This document shows, piece after piece, positions 9,351-17,616 of a stretch of 64,000 nucleotides of DNA. The notes beneath the pieces were generated by a model. The model had not been told where the DNA came from. It searched no databases and saw nothing but the letters and a program-made list of their open reading frames with translations. The stretch covers positions 1-64,000 of the forward strand of contig CADDYV010000001.1 of NCBI GenBank assembly GCA_902810695.1, given 5' to 3'. The stretch's first letter is position 1, and every line of letters begins with the position of its first letter. Source of the stretch: Actinomycetota bacterium (GTDB lineage Bacteria > Actinomycetota > Rubrobacteria > Rubrobacterales > Rubrobacteraceae). Made by a program: the position numbers and the translations under genes.

Positions 9351-10115
9351 TTACTCCACAGTGGATGGCGGGCGCGCCGAGAGGTCGAGCGTTGCCGCGA
9401 GCGCGGCCCCCGCGATGCCGGCTTCGTTCTGCATCCGGGCCGGTACGACTTTGGTGCGCGCCGTAAGGTGGGGGAGGAACTTCTCGGATTTCTTGCTGAT
9501 CCCGCCTCCAACAATGATGAGGTCCGGCCAGAGTAGATCTTCGATCGTGCGTACGTATTCGTCCAGGCGCTTCGACCACTTCTTCCAGCCCAGGTTTTCC
9601 CGCTTGCGGGCGCCGTCGGAGGCGCGGCTCTCGGCGTCTTTGCCCTGGATTTCGATGTGTCCCAGCTCGGTATTGGGCACGAGTTTTCCGTCCACGAACA
9701 GCGCCGTCCCGATGCCGGTCCCCAGGGTGAGCATCAGCACCACGCCCTCGACCTCCCTCCCTGCTCCCCAGCGTACCTCCGCGAGCCCCGCCGCGTCGGC
9801 GTCGTTTATGACCCGCGCCGTGCTACCAAGTTCCTGCTCCAGTCTACTTTGCAGGTCGAAGCCGAGGTTTGAGTCGTCAACGTTGGCCGCTGTCTGGATG
9901 ATGCCGCCTTTCACAACTCCCGGAAACCCGCATCCTACGAGCCCGTCCCAGCCCGAGCGGGAGACGACATCCAGGGCGGTCCTCAGTATCGCCTCCGATG
10001 TTGCGGGTTGAGGGGTCTCGATGCGCACGCGCCCTTCTACAAGCTCGCCTGTCATAACGTCAACAGGAGCGCCCTTGATCCCGGATCCGCCAACATCCAG
10101 CCCGAATACGTTCAT
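9351..10115 (-). CDS. ppgK: Polyphosphate glucokinase (ROK fold)
   Basis: Phosphorylates glucose using polyphosphate and/or ATP. 254 aa, with the actinobacterial PpgK layout: [13 protein letters not shown] phosphate motif, [18 protein letters not shown] with the catalytic Asp, [12 protein letters not shown], then NTELGHIEI and a [10 protein letters not shown] segment typical of strictly polyphosphate-type enzymes. [18 protein letters not shown] closes the fold. The ATG has GAGGAGGG upstream. It faces folE tail to tail, with only 15 bp between stops. Confidence 0.88.
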   Translation of the reverse strand: MNVFGLDVGGSGIKGAPVDVMTGELVEGRVRIETPQPATSEAILRTALDVVSRSGWDGLVGCGFPGVVKGGIIQTAANVDDSNLGFDLQSRLEQELGSTARVINDADAAGLAEVRWGAGREVEGVVLMLTLGTGIGTALFVDGKLVPNTELGHIEIQGKDAESRASDGARKRENLGWKKWSKRLDEYVRTIEDLLWPDLIIVGGGISKKSEKFLPHLTARTKVVPARMQNEAGIAGAALAATLDLSARPPSTVE

Positions 10116-10471
10116 GCGCCCTCCTCAGCGAGTGGACCTGGATCCATTCTAGATAGACGCACAGTATAAGACCAGGACACAGGCGAAAGATGCGTGGGCA
10201 GTTAAAGCCCGAGTGCAGCCTGACGCGAGGCGTTGCGCTTCGAGTAGCAGCCACAGCAGGTTCTCATAGCCGGGAGGGTCCGCTTTTGGCGGCCCTTCTC
10301 TTTTGCCATAAGGAGCCCGGTGCTTCCAGGGAGTGGAGCTTTCAATCGCCTCTCGGCGTGGTTTGATCGCGGGGCCTTATCCGTCGAAAGTCCTAGACAG
10401 GGTTCCGCCTGGCGCCCGATGTTCCCCGCGGGCTCCGAACGCAGAATGAGTGCGCAGAGAGAAGGAAGATC
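10116..10471. other. 356-bp divergent intergenic region, ppgK / multicopper oxidase
   Basis: Contains the upstream regions of both flanking genes. I found no convincing -35/-10 pair. An imperfect hairpin followed by tttt at 10272-10304 looks like a terminator on the plus strand, but no gene precedes it. The minus strand carries a 35-codon frame at 10202-10309 whose product is basic and has a CCGC cluster; it lacks a good ribosome site, so I do not call it a gene. Confidence 0.4.
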
Positions 10472-12226
10472 ATGAAAGGGGTCCGAATGGATTCTAACGA
10501 CGTGTTTACTACTGAAACCCTGGGGCTCCCGGAGGCATCGAGTCCGAACGTCGTCCGGTTGCGCGACGGAGACGTGTTCAACCTCCGCATTTATCCTGTA
10601 CGCAAGCGCGTCGGCGACGCCGTGGTGCGCATGCTCGGGTACAACGGTTCGATCCCCGGTCCCACCATGCATGTAGATCAGGGCTCCGAGATCACCGTGA
10701 ACGTGAGAAACGACGGCGATGTCGAGACGACCGTTCACTGGCACGGCCTCAGGCTGGACAACCGCTACGATGGGGTGCCCGAAGAGACGCAGGCGCCGAT
10801 CCCACCCGGAGGGGCCTTCACCTACAAGGTCCAGTTTCCCGACGCCGGGATCTACTGGTATCACCCGCACATTCGGGAAGACTTCGCCCAGGAGATGGGC
10901 CTGTACGCCCCTATTATCGTGGAGCCCTCTGATCCCACCTACTGGCCTCACGCCGACCGGCAGTTGAGCATCACGCTGGACGACGTGCTCATCGAGGACG
11001 GGCGGATGGCGCCCTTCCACCATTCCGGGCCGACCTTCACCGCTATGGGACGGTTCGGAAACGTAATGCTTGTAAATGGGGAGAGCAAGTTTTCGGGCGA
11101 GGCGGCGGCGGGAGAGGTGGTGCGCGTCTATCTGGTGAATACGGCGAACACGCGCATCTTCAACTTCGCCCTCCGTGGCGCCCGCATGAAACTGGTCGGG
11201 GGCGACAGCGGCCGCTACGAGCACGAGAGGTTCGTAGAGGAGGTGCTGCTCTCGCCCTCAGAGCGAGCGGTAGTTGACGTTATGTTCGAGGCCCCTGGAG
11301 AGGTGCATCTCGAGCATCGCACCCCGGATCACATCTACGATCTCGGCGCGTTCTCCATTGTGGGCGTTGCGAAAGGCGATGCCGCCGCATCGTTCGAGGT
11401 GCTGCGTTCCGACCCGGAACTGATCGCCGAGCGTCAGGAGATTGAAGCCGACCTCAGGCGTGAGCCAGATAAGGTGCTCTCTTTCGTCGCTTCCATGCCG
11501 CTTCTATACGGAGAAGAAGTCCCGCCAGCTTCCTCCTATGTCTGCCCGATGCACGCAGAGGTTACATCCCCGGAGCCGGACGCATGCCCGAAATGCGGGA
11601 TGAGGTTGGTGCCCGCGCAGACGCCGGCTCCCGGTTCCTACACCTGTCCCATGCACCCGGAGGTCACAACCTCCGAGCCACAGGCGTGCCCGAAGTGCGG
11701 GATGAAACTGGTGCCCTCGACTACCCTGCCAGCCGACGGGTCGGAGTCACACGAAGGCCACGATATGCACGGCGACCACGATCATGGCGACGGCCTGGAG
11801 TGGGAGGATTTGATGCCGGAGATCAACCGCGCTTCGAACCCCACCAACATGATCTGGAAGCTCATAGATCGGGAGAGCGGTGCAGAGAACCACGCCATCT
11901 CCTGGAAGTTCAAGGTGGGCGAGAGGGTGAAAATCCGCTTGGTCAACGAGATGGACTCCGACCACCCGATGCACCACCCGTTCCACATCCACGGAGCCGG
12001 ACGATTCCTCATCCTTTCAAGAGATGGACTGTTGGAGCCCAACCTCGTGTGGAAAGACACCGTGCTCCTGCGTGCCGGGGAAACCGTGGACATCCTGCTC
12101 TATGTAACCAATCCGGGGCTGTGGATGGCGCACTGCCACATCGCCGAGCATACCGAGAGCGGGATGATGTTCAGCTTCGAAGTCGAAGAGGCCGCCTCTA
12201 ACGGCTCCAGCAAGGAGAGAAACTGA
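10472..12226 (+). CDS. Multicopper oxidase with two internal heavy-metal-binding motifs
   Basis: 584 aa. All copper-site motifs of a three-cupredoxin oxidase are present: HWHG, WYHPH, HPMHHPFHIHG and AHCHIAEHTESGMM, so type 1, 2 and 3 copper sites should form. Between cupredoxin domains 2 and 3, at about residues 359-415, lie two copies of a CPMHxEV-x8-CPKCGMxLVP unit, the heavy-metal-binding domain seen at the N-terminus of copper ATPases. A His-rich linker (HEGHDMHGDHDHGDG) follows. Likely roles are copper or other metal-ion oxidation and tolerance. No signal peptide is visible, so it may be cytoplasmic or exported another way. The ATG at 10472 has gagaaggaagat upstream. The end overlaps the next gene by 1 bp. 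Confidence 0.9.
   Translation: MKGVRMDSNDVFTTETLGLPEASSPNVVRLRDGDVFNLRIYPVRKRVGDAVVRMLGYNGSIPGPTMHVDQGSEITVNVRNDGDVETTVHWHGLRLDNRYDGVPEETQAPIPPGGAFTYKVQFPDAGIYWYHPHIREDFAQEMGLYAPIIVEPSDPTYWPHADRQLSITLDDVLIEDGRMAPFHHSGPTFTAMGRFGNVMLVNGESKFSGEAAAGEVVRVYLVNTANTRIFNFALRGARMKLVGGDSGRYEHERFVEEVLLSPSERAVVDVMFEAPGEVHLEHRTPDHIYDLGAFSIVGVAKGDAAASFEVLRSDPELIAERQEIEADLRREPDKVLSFVASMPLLYGEEVPPASSYVCPMHAEVTSPEPDACPKCGMRLVPAQTPAPGSYTCPMHPEVTTSEPQACPKCGMKLVPSTTLPADGSESHEGHDMHGDHDHGDGLEWEDLMPEINRASNPTNMIWKLIDRESGAENHAISWKFKVGERVKIRLVNEMDSDHPMHHPFHIHGAGRFLILSRDGLLEPNLVWKDTVLLRAGETVDILLYVTNPGLWMAHCHIAEHTESGMMFSFEVEEAASNGSSKERN
11552..11720 (+). repeat. Tandem heavy-metal-binding motif repeat within the oxidase gene
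   Basis: Two consecutive in-frame copies of a unit of about 30 codons with the pattern C-P-M-H-x-E-V ... C-P-K-C-G-M. They differ at scattered codons, consistent with an old internal duplication. Confidence 0.8.
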
Positions 12227-12933
12227 TGGCAAAGAGAAAACAAAGCGAGGGGCAGATCGCGGTCGTGATGTATCCCGGACTGACGACGCTCGAGTTGGTC
12301 GGTACTGTCTCGGTTCTGAGCGGATTGGGACTCAGGACTGGTTTTCGGACCATTACCGTAGCGGAGCGCAGAGAACCCGTTGAGACCGACACACCGGCGA
12401 AGCTAGTCCCCGAGAGTACGTTTGAAGAGGTATCTGAACCCTTCGGGATCCTCGTTCCGGGCGGTGGGTCGAACACCATCGCCGCCATAGGAGATGAGGC
12501 TCTGCTCGAGCACGTGCGCCGTGCGGCAGAGAATGCAAAGCTCGTATGCTCGGTGGGCACCGGGTCTCTGATTCTGGCAGCAGCGGGGCTACTCAAGGGC
12601 CGGCAAGCCACAACCCACTGGGCTTACCGGAGGGTCCTCGAGAACCTTGGAGCCACGTACGTAGAGAAGCGATGGGTCGAGGATGGCAAGTTCGTCACCT
12701 CTGGCGGCACTTCAGGCGGCCTCGACATGGGGCTGCACCTGGTCGGGAAACGCAGGAACGAGCACAGCGCGCGTCAGGTACAGATCTGGGTCGAATACGA
12801 CCCGCAGCCACCATTCGGCCTCATCAACCGTAGTAGCGACCTGCTCGAAGCTGTACAGGGAGCGAACCAGCTACACCCAGGGAAAGCACACGCTACAGAA
12901 AGGAAGACAGATGTCCGCAGAAGGACACAATGA
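12226..12933 (+). CDS. DJ-1/PfpI family protein, catalytic Cys displaced
   Basis: 235 aa, related to the isonitrile-hydratase/GlxA N-terminal branch of DJ-1/PfpI (MYPGLTTLELVG, FGILVPGG, RQATTHW, YDPQPPFG). At the nucleophile elbow the family has V-C-T-G; here it is C108-S-V-G111-T-G, so the usual Cys is Gly and a Cys appears three residues earlier. Enzyme activity is therefore doubtful. Starts with ATG overlapping the oxidase stop. The next gene is a paralogue about half identical by eye, so a tandem duplication is likely. It lacks the C-terminal AraC domain of GlxA-type regulators. Confidence 0.8.
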   Translation: MAKRKQSEGQIAVVMYPGLTTLELVGTVSVLSGLGLRTGFRTITVAERREPVETDTPAKLVPESTFEEVSEPFGILVPGGGSNTIAAIGDEALLEHVRRAAENAKLVCSVGTGSLILAAAGLLKGRQATTHWAYRRVLENLGATYVEKRWVEDGKFVTSGGTSGGLDMGLHLVGKRRNEHSARQVQIWVEYDPQPPFGLINRSSDLLEAVQGANQLHPGKAHATERKTDVRRRTQ

Positions 12934-13645
12934 GAAGACGATCGCCTTCGTACTGTACCCGGGGCTCACGGCGTTCGACCTTGCCGGACCGCTACAGGTG
13001 ATCTCGCAGCTGGCACTCGCGCATCCGAAGATTCGGCCGGTGGTCGTGGGCGAGCGCGTCGAGCCGATGGACACAGACGCGGGGGTGCAAATGGTCCCGG
13101 ACAAGACCTTCGACGAGGTGCCACATCCCTTCGCGTTTGTCGTTCCGGGCGGCACGCGGCCCACGTTCAAGGCGATGAGTAATCATGCCATACGCGACTA
13201 CGTCCGGAGTGCAGCCGAGACGGCCGAGATAGTAGGGTCGGTATGTACCGGCGCCCTGATTCTGGCATCCGTCGGGCTGCTCGAGGGCCGGCAGGCGACT
13301 ACTCACTGGGCGTGCCACAAGGTCCTGGAGAGTTTCGGAGCAAAGTACCAGCGCAGGCGGTGGGTCGAAGACGGCAAGTTCATCACGTCGGCGGGCGTGT
13401 CGGCAGGGATAGATATGGGTCTAAACCTCGCGGCCAGGTTGACGGACGAGGTGAGTGCTAGGCAGGTGCAACTCTGGCTCGACTATGACCCGCAGCCACC
13501 ATTCGGCAGGCTCGACTACGACGACATGGGATTGACCCTCCGCGCCGGGCGTGCGTGGGTGTCACTTACCGCACCATTGCTGACTGCCCGCCCCAAGCGG
13601 CTCACGAGGCAGGAGCGGACAAACAGCTCGCACCTATGGAGCTAA
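12911..13645 (+). CDS. DJ-1/PfpI family protein, isonitrile-hydratase-like, intact Cys
   Basis: 244 aa, paralogue of the preceding gene, with the intact nucleophile elbow G109-S-V-C112-T-G-A and the preceding acidic residue in YPGLTAFDLAG. RQATTHWACH and YDPQPPFG follow. It is probably the active member of the pair. The frame is open upstream to 12683, but the ATG at 12911 has gaaaggaagac and matches the paralogue's N-terminus; the true genes overlap by 23 bp. A tail of about 35 residues past the common core is basic and low in similarity. Confidence 0.82.
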   Translation: MSAEGHNEKTIAFVLYPGLTAFDLAGPLQVISQLALAHPKIRPVVVGERVEPMDTDAGVQMVPDKTFDEVPHPFAFVVPGGTRPTFKAMSNHAIRDYVRSAAETAEIVGSVCTGALILASVGLLEGRQATTHWACHKVLESFGAKYQRRRWVEDGKFITSAGVSAGIDMGLNLAARLTDEVSARQVQLWLDYDPQPPFGRLDYDDMGLTLRAGRAWVSLTAPLLTARPKRLTRQERTNSSHLWS

Positions 13646-13664
13646 CCGAGTAAGGAGGAAGGAA

Positions 13665-14774
13665 ATGATGGATCACAACCTGGATATTCTGGTGATCGGC
13701 GGTGGCCAGGCAGGGCTCGCTATGGGCTACCATCTGAAACAGGCAGAACACCGCTTCCAGGTCATCGAGCGCCACCCAAGGATCGGGGATAGCTGGCGCA
13801 ACCGCTACGAATCGCTGACCCTCTTTACGCCGCGGGCCTACAGCGTCCTGCCGGGGTTGGCGGTGCCGGGTGATCCCGACGGTTACCCGACCAAAGACGA
13901 AATCGCCGATTATCTGGAAAGCTACGCCCGTCACTTCGAGCTTCCCGTAATGCTCGAAACCAGCATCGAGTCACTCGAGCGCATGAACGGAGGCTTTCGC
14001 GCCATAACAGGGGCGGGGGAGTTGATCTACAGCCGGGCTGTCGTGCTGGCTACGGGAGCGTATCAGCAACCTGCCGTTCCGGCGATCTCAAAAGACCTAT
14101 CGTCCGAGGTCCTGCAGATCACCCCGGAGAGCTACAAAGCTCCATCTCAACTCCCATCTGGAAGAGTTCTGGTTGTGGGCGACGGGGCTACCGGCAGGCA
14201 GATCGCCGTGGAGCTGGGCGCCACCCACGAGGTCCTTCTCGCAACCGGACGTCCTCGACGGGTGAGCCCGGAGCGGATACTCGGCAAGAGCATCTTCTGG
14301 TGGCTGGACAAGCTGGGGATTTTGGGAGCCTCTCGCGAAAGTGCGATCGGGCGCTACCTTATGAAAACCGACCCTTTCCCTGGCAAAGCCCTGGAACTCA
14401 AACGGCTGCAGCGGCGAGGCGTAGCCGTGGTAGGCCGCGTGGTCCAAGCTGATGGAAAGAACGTCATCTTCGCGGATGGAAGAACGACGGAAGTGGATGT
14501 GGTGCTCTGGGCAACCGGATACAGGGATGCTGCCGACTGGTTAGAGATCCCCGAAGCTAAAAACGAGGATGGAAACCTGCTTCATCAGCGTGGAGTCTCT
14601 TCCGTCCCGAACCTGTACTTCGTCGGACGAAGCTGGCAGTGGACGCGCGGATCGGCGTTGCTTGCCGGGGTTGGTGCGGACGCGGCGTATCTGGCGGAGC
14701 GGATCGTCCAGCGTCTCGACACGGGTGTGATGGACGAGGCGGGCGAGAGGACTAACCCTAGCTACGCCCATTAA
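13665..14774 (+). CDS. Flavin-containing monooxygenase / NAD(P)-binding oxidoreductase
   Basis: 369-aa FAD- and NAD(P)H-dependent enzyme of the CzcO/YUCCA-like class. FAD site IGGGQAGLAMG at residues 11-21, then GDSWRNRYESLTLFTPR, NAD(P) site VVGDGATGRQIA, and the ATGYRDAADW motif near the C-terminus. These enzymes oxygenate small nucleophilic or carbonyl substrates. A strong taaggaggaagga site precedes the ATG pair. Nineteen bp after the DJ-1 gene, it probably ends the multicopper-oxidase operon. A role in oxidative or xenobiotic stress would fit the neighbours, but this is inference. Confidence 0.82.
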   Translation: MMDHNLDILVIGGGQAGLAMGYHLKQAEHRFQVIERHPRIGDSWRNRYESLTLFTPRAYSVLPGLAVPGDPDGYPTKDEIADYLESYARHFELPVMLETSIESLERMNGGFRAITGAGELIYSRAVVLATGAYQQPAVPAISKDLSSEVLQITPESYKAPSQLPSGRVLVVGDGATGRQIAVELGATHEVLLATGRPRRVSPERILGKSIFWWLDKLGILGASRESAIGRYLMKTDPFPGKALELKRLQRRGVAVVGRVVQADGKNVIFADGRTTEVDVVLWATGYRDAADWLEIPEAKNEDGNLLHQRGVSSVPNLYFVGRSWQWTRGSALLAGVGADAAYLAERIVQRLDTGVMDEAGERTNPSYAH

Positions 14775-14804
14775 GCGAGTTCTTGACCCTCGGCGCAGCT
14801 ATAC

Positions 14805-15647
14805 CTACTCGCGGATCTCTGCCGGGTGGGTAGTCTTCTCCGCCGGGAGCGGGGGCGGGCGCAGGAAGGCGTACCCGACCGAGAAGAGGTAGATGGCCCA
14901 CGCGGCGAACTCCAGGATGTCGGGCTTGGGATCCCAGCCGAGGAAGGACCCCAAAAGCCCGCCGACCACGCTTCCCTCGCCCAGGATCGGCGAGCCACCG
15001 AGGTTCCATAGCGGGAAAATCTCGGGGATTACGCCAGCTTCTGCGAACTCTGCTACGCCGTGGGCCAGAAGCCCCGCCGCGACCAGGATCAGAAACGCCC
15101 CCGTGTACTTGAAGAAAGCCCCGAGATTTATCCTCTTTCCGCCAGCGTAAACCGCGTAACCCAGCCCAACTGCGCCCGCTATTCCAGCCAGGGCACCCAC
15201 CGCTACCTGAAGCGGCGACGAGGCTTCGGTGATGCCGAAGATGAAAAGGCCGGTCTCGATCCCCTCGCGCACGATCATCACGAATACGAGCGAGGCCAGC
15301 GCGAGGCGACCGCCTCCCTCGACCGCGCTATCAACCCCCCGGCGAATCCCCTGGGCAACGGTGCGCGACTCCCGCCGCATCCAGAGGATCATGTACGTGA
15401 GAAACCCCACGGCAACCCACATCGCCGTGCCCTCGAAGACCTTCTCCGCCGTACCCTCCAGCTCACCCGCGGTGGCAAACAGTATCCCTGCTGCCGCGAG
15501 CGATATCACAACCCCGGCTCCTACCCCATACCAGACCTGCCGGAAGCTTCCTTTCTGCCCGATCTTCGCCAGATACGCCAGCACGATGGCGACCAGCAAC
15601 GTCGCCTCGAACCCTTCCCGCAAAAGCGTTACAAAAGCGCCCAACAC
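14805..15647 (-). CDS. FTR1 family iron permease (EfeU-like)
   Basis: 280-aa membrane protein with about seven hydrophobic helices. The two Fe-binding REGxE motifs of the FTR1/EfeU family are at residues 10-14 (REGFE) and 127-131 (REGIE), each within a predicted helix. It imports ferric iron, normally with a partner oxidase or EfeO/EfeB; neither is adjacent, although the convergent operon has a multicopper oxidase. The GTG start has AGGAGG 11 bp upstream. A perfect palindrome overlaps its promoter, pointing to iron-dependent repression. Confidence 0.88.
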   Translation of the reverse strand: MLGAFVTLLREGFEATLLVAIVLAYLAKIGQKGSFRQVWYGVGAGVVISLAAAGILFATAGELEGTAEKVFEGTAMWVAVGFLTYMILWMRRESRTVAQGIRRGVDSAVEGGGRLALASLVFVMIVREGIETGLFIFGITEASSPLQVAVGALAGIAGAVGLGYAVYAGGKRINLGAFFKYTGAFLILVAAGLLAHGVAEFAEAGVIPEIFPLWNLGGSPILGEGSVVGGLLGSFLGWDPKPDILEFAAWAIYLFSVGYAFLRPPPLPAEKTTHPAEIRE

Positions 15648-15668
15648 CTGGAGCCGCGCCTCCTCTCA

Positions 15669-15698
15669 CAAATGATAATCATTTGCAATAGCTGTCAA
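15669..15698 (-). promoter_or_regulatory. Promoter with Fur/DtxR-like palindrome for the FTR1 gene
   Basis: On the minus strand a perfect TTGACA (15698-15693) is followed by a 17-bp perfect inverted repeat caaatgat-a-atcatttg (15669-15685). The palindrome covers the expected -10 (TATCAT). It resembles the Fur box core (AATGATAATCATT). Its position 22 bp before an iron permease start supports iron-responsive repression. Confidence 0.75.
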
Positions 15699-15831
15699 GC
15701 AAAGGATAGAGCATACGGCATCGGGGGGTCAAGGATTCTGGGATGGGGGTGTGAGCTAGATCAAAAACCCGGCGCGGCCGCTATGGAGCTACGCCAGGTT
15801 TTGCTTCGTGGTGAGAGCTTTATGCGGGGTC

Positions 15832-16353
15832 TTACTTTCTGCGAGCGGCTAGCTGGCGTACCATGACCGAGGCCAGAAACAGCGCCGCCATCCTCACCAG
15901 CCCCTGCAGGAACGCTTCCGTGAGATCGTCTTTTATACCTCTGCGCTCCGGTATCTCCTTTGAGATGTAGCGGGTGATCGGCTGGCTCAGCCCCATGGCG
16001 ATGGCTATGGACAGAGCGGTAACCAGCCGCCTCTGCATCTTCTCGCTCATACCTCTCCTTTCCTCGGGCTCTTCGAGTCCCCGCATCAGCCTGACCCGGT
16101 CTATACCGGGCGCGTTCAGGGTGTAGGAAGATGGGTCTTCTGCTGCCGGTTTGATGTAGTTCTGGTTCAGCAGGTATCTGAGTGCCACTGCGCATTCGGT
16201 GGAGCGGGGATCCAGGTTCGCCCTGTTCGCGACGCTCTGCTTGCCCGGCTCTCCGCCGTCTATTGGCATGGCGATGCCCAGACTCCCCCCGGCTGTGTCG
16301 TAGAAGGCTTCCAGGAGCCTCATGGCGCTCTGCTCGATCCCGCTAGATGGCAT
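15832..16353 (-). CDS. Hypothetical protein, winged-helix-like N-terminus and membrane-like C-terminus
   Basis: 173 aa, no family recognised. Residues 1-95 have a winged-helix look: a helical start, then AVALRYLLNQNYIKP and a short SSYTLNAPGIDRVR segment typical of a wing followed by a helix. Residues 108-170 hold two hydrophobic stretches (ALSIAIAMGLS and GLVRMAALFLASVMVRQL) that could insert in or lie on the membrane. The start is 2 bp after the BrkB-family stop, so the pair forms an operon and may work together at the membrane. Confidence 0.6.
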   Translation of the reverse strand: MPSSGIEQSAMRLLEAFYDTAGGSLGIAMPIDGGEPGKQSVANRANLDPRSTECAVALRYLLNQNYIKPAAEDPSSYTLNAPGIDRVRLMRGLEEPEERRGMSEKMQRRLVTALSIAIAMGLSQPITRYISKEIPERRGIKDDLTEAFLQGLVRMAALFLASVMVRQLAARRK

Positions 16354-16355
16354 GT

Positions 16356-17303
16356 TTAAGATCCCCCCTCGCTATCTTGTTCGTCTTTCGGAACTTTCTC
16401 TCCCTCGTCCTTTCCTTCGGGGATATATTGCCACTCGATCACCTGGTTCATCTCGGCTCCGATCAGCATGATGACCGTCGAGTAGTAGATGTAGAGCAAG
16501 AGGATTATGATCCCGGCGAAGGAGCCGTAGGTTGCGCTGTAGGAGCCGAAGGTGGAGACGTAGAACGAGAAGAGCAGCGAGAACCCTATCCAGAAGATGA
16601 GCGCCACCACCGAACCAGGGCTGATCCAGCGCCACCGCTGAACAACCGCCGGGGCGTAGTAGTAGATCAGGGCGAAGGCGAAGAGTACGAAACAGGCCAG
16701 TATGGGCCATTGCACCACGCTCCAAACCTTCTGGAAGACGGGGCCCAGCCCCACCAGTGAGGCCAATCCTCCGCCCACCGAACTACCGGAGACAACGAGT
16801 CCGAGCGCAACGAGCAGGAGTATGATGACCGCCAGCGAGACGAAGATCGAAATGCCGTAAACCTTCCAGAACGGGCGGTCCTCCTTTACCTCGTACATCA
16901 CGTTCATCGCCTCCATCACCGAGCGAAACGCCCCGGAGATGCCCCACAGAGCCAGAAGGATCGAGATGACGGCTCCGATTGTCAGGGCGCCGCTTGCCTG
17001 GCTGCTGGCGATGGAGAGAAGTTGCGTGCGGATCAACTGCGTGGCCGAGGAAGGCATCACACCGGAGAGGCTGTTGACCAGGGTCTTGACCAGGTCGGTC
17101 GCACCGAAGATCCCCAGAAGCGAGAGAAGAAAGATGAAGAACGGGAAAAGAGCGAAGAATGCCTTGTAGGTGAGGTTGCCCGCGAAGGCCATGACATGGT
17201 CCTCGCCCACCTCTTTGAAGGTCAACTTGAAGAATTCCACTATCCCGGGTCTCTCGGTTCTGCGAACTTTGCTCCCGTGACCCTTGCGTTCTTCTCTCTC
17301 CAT
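16356..17303 (-). CDS. YihY/BrkB family inner membrane protein
   Basis: About 315 aa with six predicted membrane helices and the family motifs FAGNLTYKAFFALFPFF, ALWGISGAFRSVMEAMNVMYE and GSYSATYGSFAGIIILLLYIYY. Members were called ribonuclease BN by mistake; their function remains uncertain, perhaps transport or envelope maintenance. The frame extends to a GTG at 17327, but the ATG at 17303 has GGGAGGA at a proper distance, so I chose it. The C-terminus is acidic and disordered. Confidence 0.85.
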   Translation of the reverse strand: MEREERKGHGSKVRRTERPGIVEFFKLTFKEVGEDHVMAFAGNLTYKAFFALFPFFIFLLSLLGIFGATDLVKTLVNSLSGVMPSSATQLIRTQLLSIASSQASGALTIGAVISILLALWGISGAFRSVMEAMNVMYEVKEDRPFWKVYGISIFVSLAVIILLLVALGLVVSGSSVGGGLASLVGLGPVFQKVWSVVQWPILACFVLFAFALIYYYAPAVVQRWRWISPGSVVALIFWIGFSLLFSFYVSTFGSYSATYGSFAGIIILLLYIYYSTVIMLIGAEMNQVIEWQYIPEGKDEGEKVPKDEQDSEGGS

Positions 17304-17579
17304 CGGTTGGTCCTCCCGACCAGACACTAACTAATCTTTTATGCTACAAATGTGCACATATTCATACCCGAATATGCCCAAAGAAACAAGGCGCAAAACA
17401 AGAACAGCGCGTTTCACTGATCATAGACATTTCAAAGGCTGGCCGCCCGGTCTCCGGCTGTGGTGCATTCAAGGTAACTACTGATCTTTGAGACGATCGT
17501 TTCTCTTACAAGCACTGTCTAAAATAAGAAGAAATCTGCAGCAGCAAATCAGACTTTTGATTTTTTGTGGTAAAAGCTA
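17304..17579. other. Upstream region between BrkB-family and ROK genes
   Basis: About 276 bp, AT-rich compared with its surroundings, especially after 17500. It separates divergent genes. Apart from the ROK promoter at its right end I see no gene, hairpin with T-tract or repeat. Confidence 0.5.
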
Positions 17580-17609
17580 TTGACAGAATGCAAAAAGTTC
17601 GTCAATAAT
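17580..17609 (+). promoter_or_regulatory. ROK gene promoter with inverted repeat; leaderless start likely
   Basis: TTGACA (17580-17585), an 18-bp spacer and AATAAT (17604-17609). Transcription would begin about 7 bp later, at the ATG at 17617, and there is no ribosome site, so the mRNA is probably leaderless. TTGAC and GTCAA form an inverted repeat around the spacer, a possible autoregulatory operator. Confidence 0.6.
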
Positions 17610-17616
17610 AAACATA

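Noticed and set aside
10272-10304. Hairpin followed by tttt, terminator-like
   Set aside because: The stem has mismatches and no plus-strand gene precedes it within reach; mentioned only within the intergenic entry.
11552-11720. CRISPR-like repeat
   Set aside because: Two adjacent similar units only, in frame, encoding a known metal-binding motif; no spacers or cas genes.
12226-13645. AraC-type GlxA regulators
   Set aside because: Both proteins end after the DJ-1-like domain and have no helix-turn-helix C-terminal domain.
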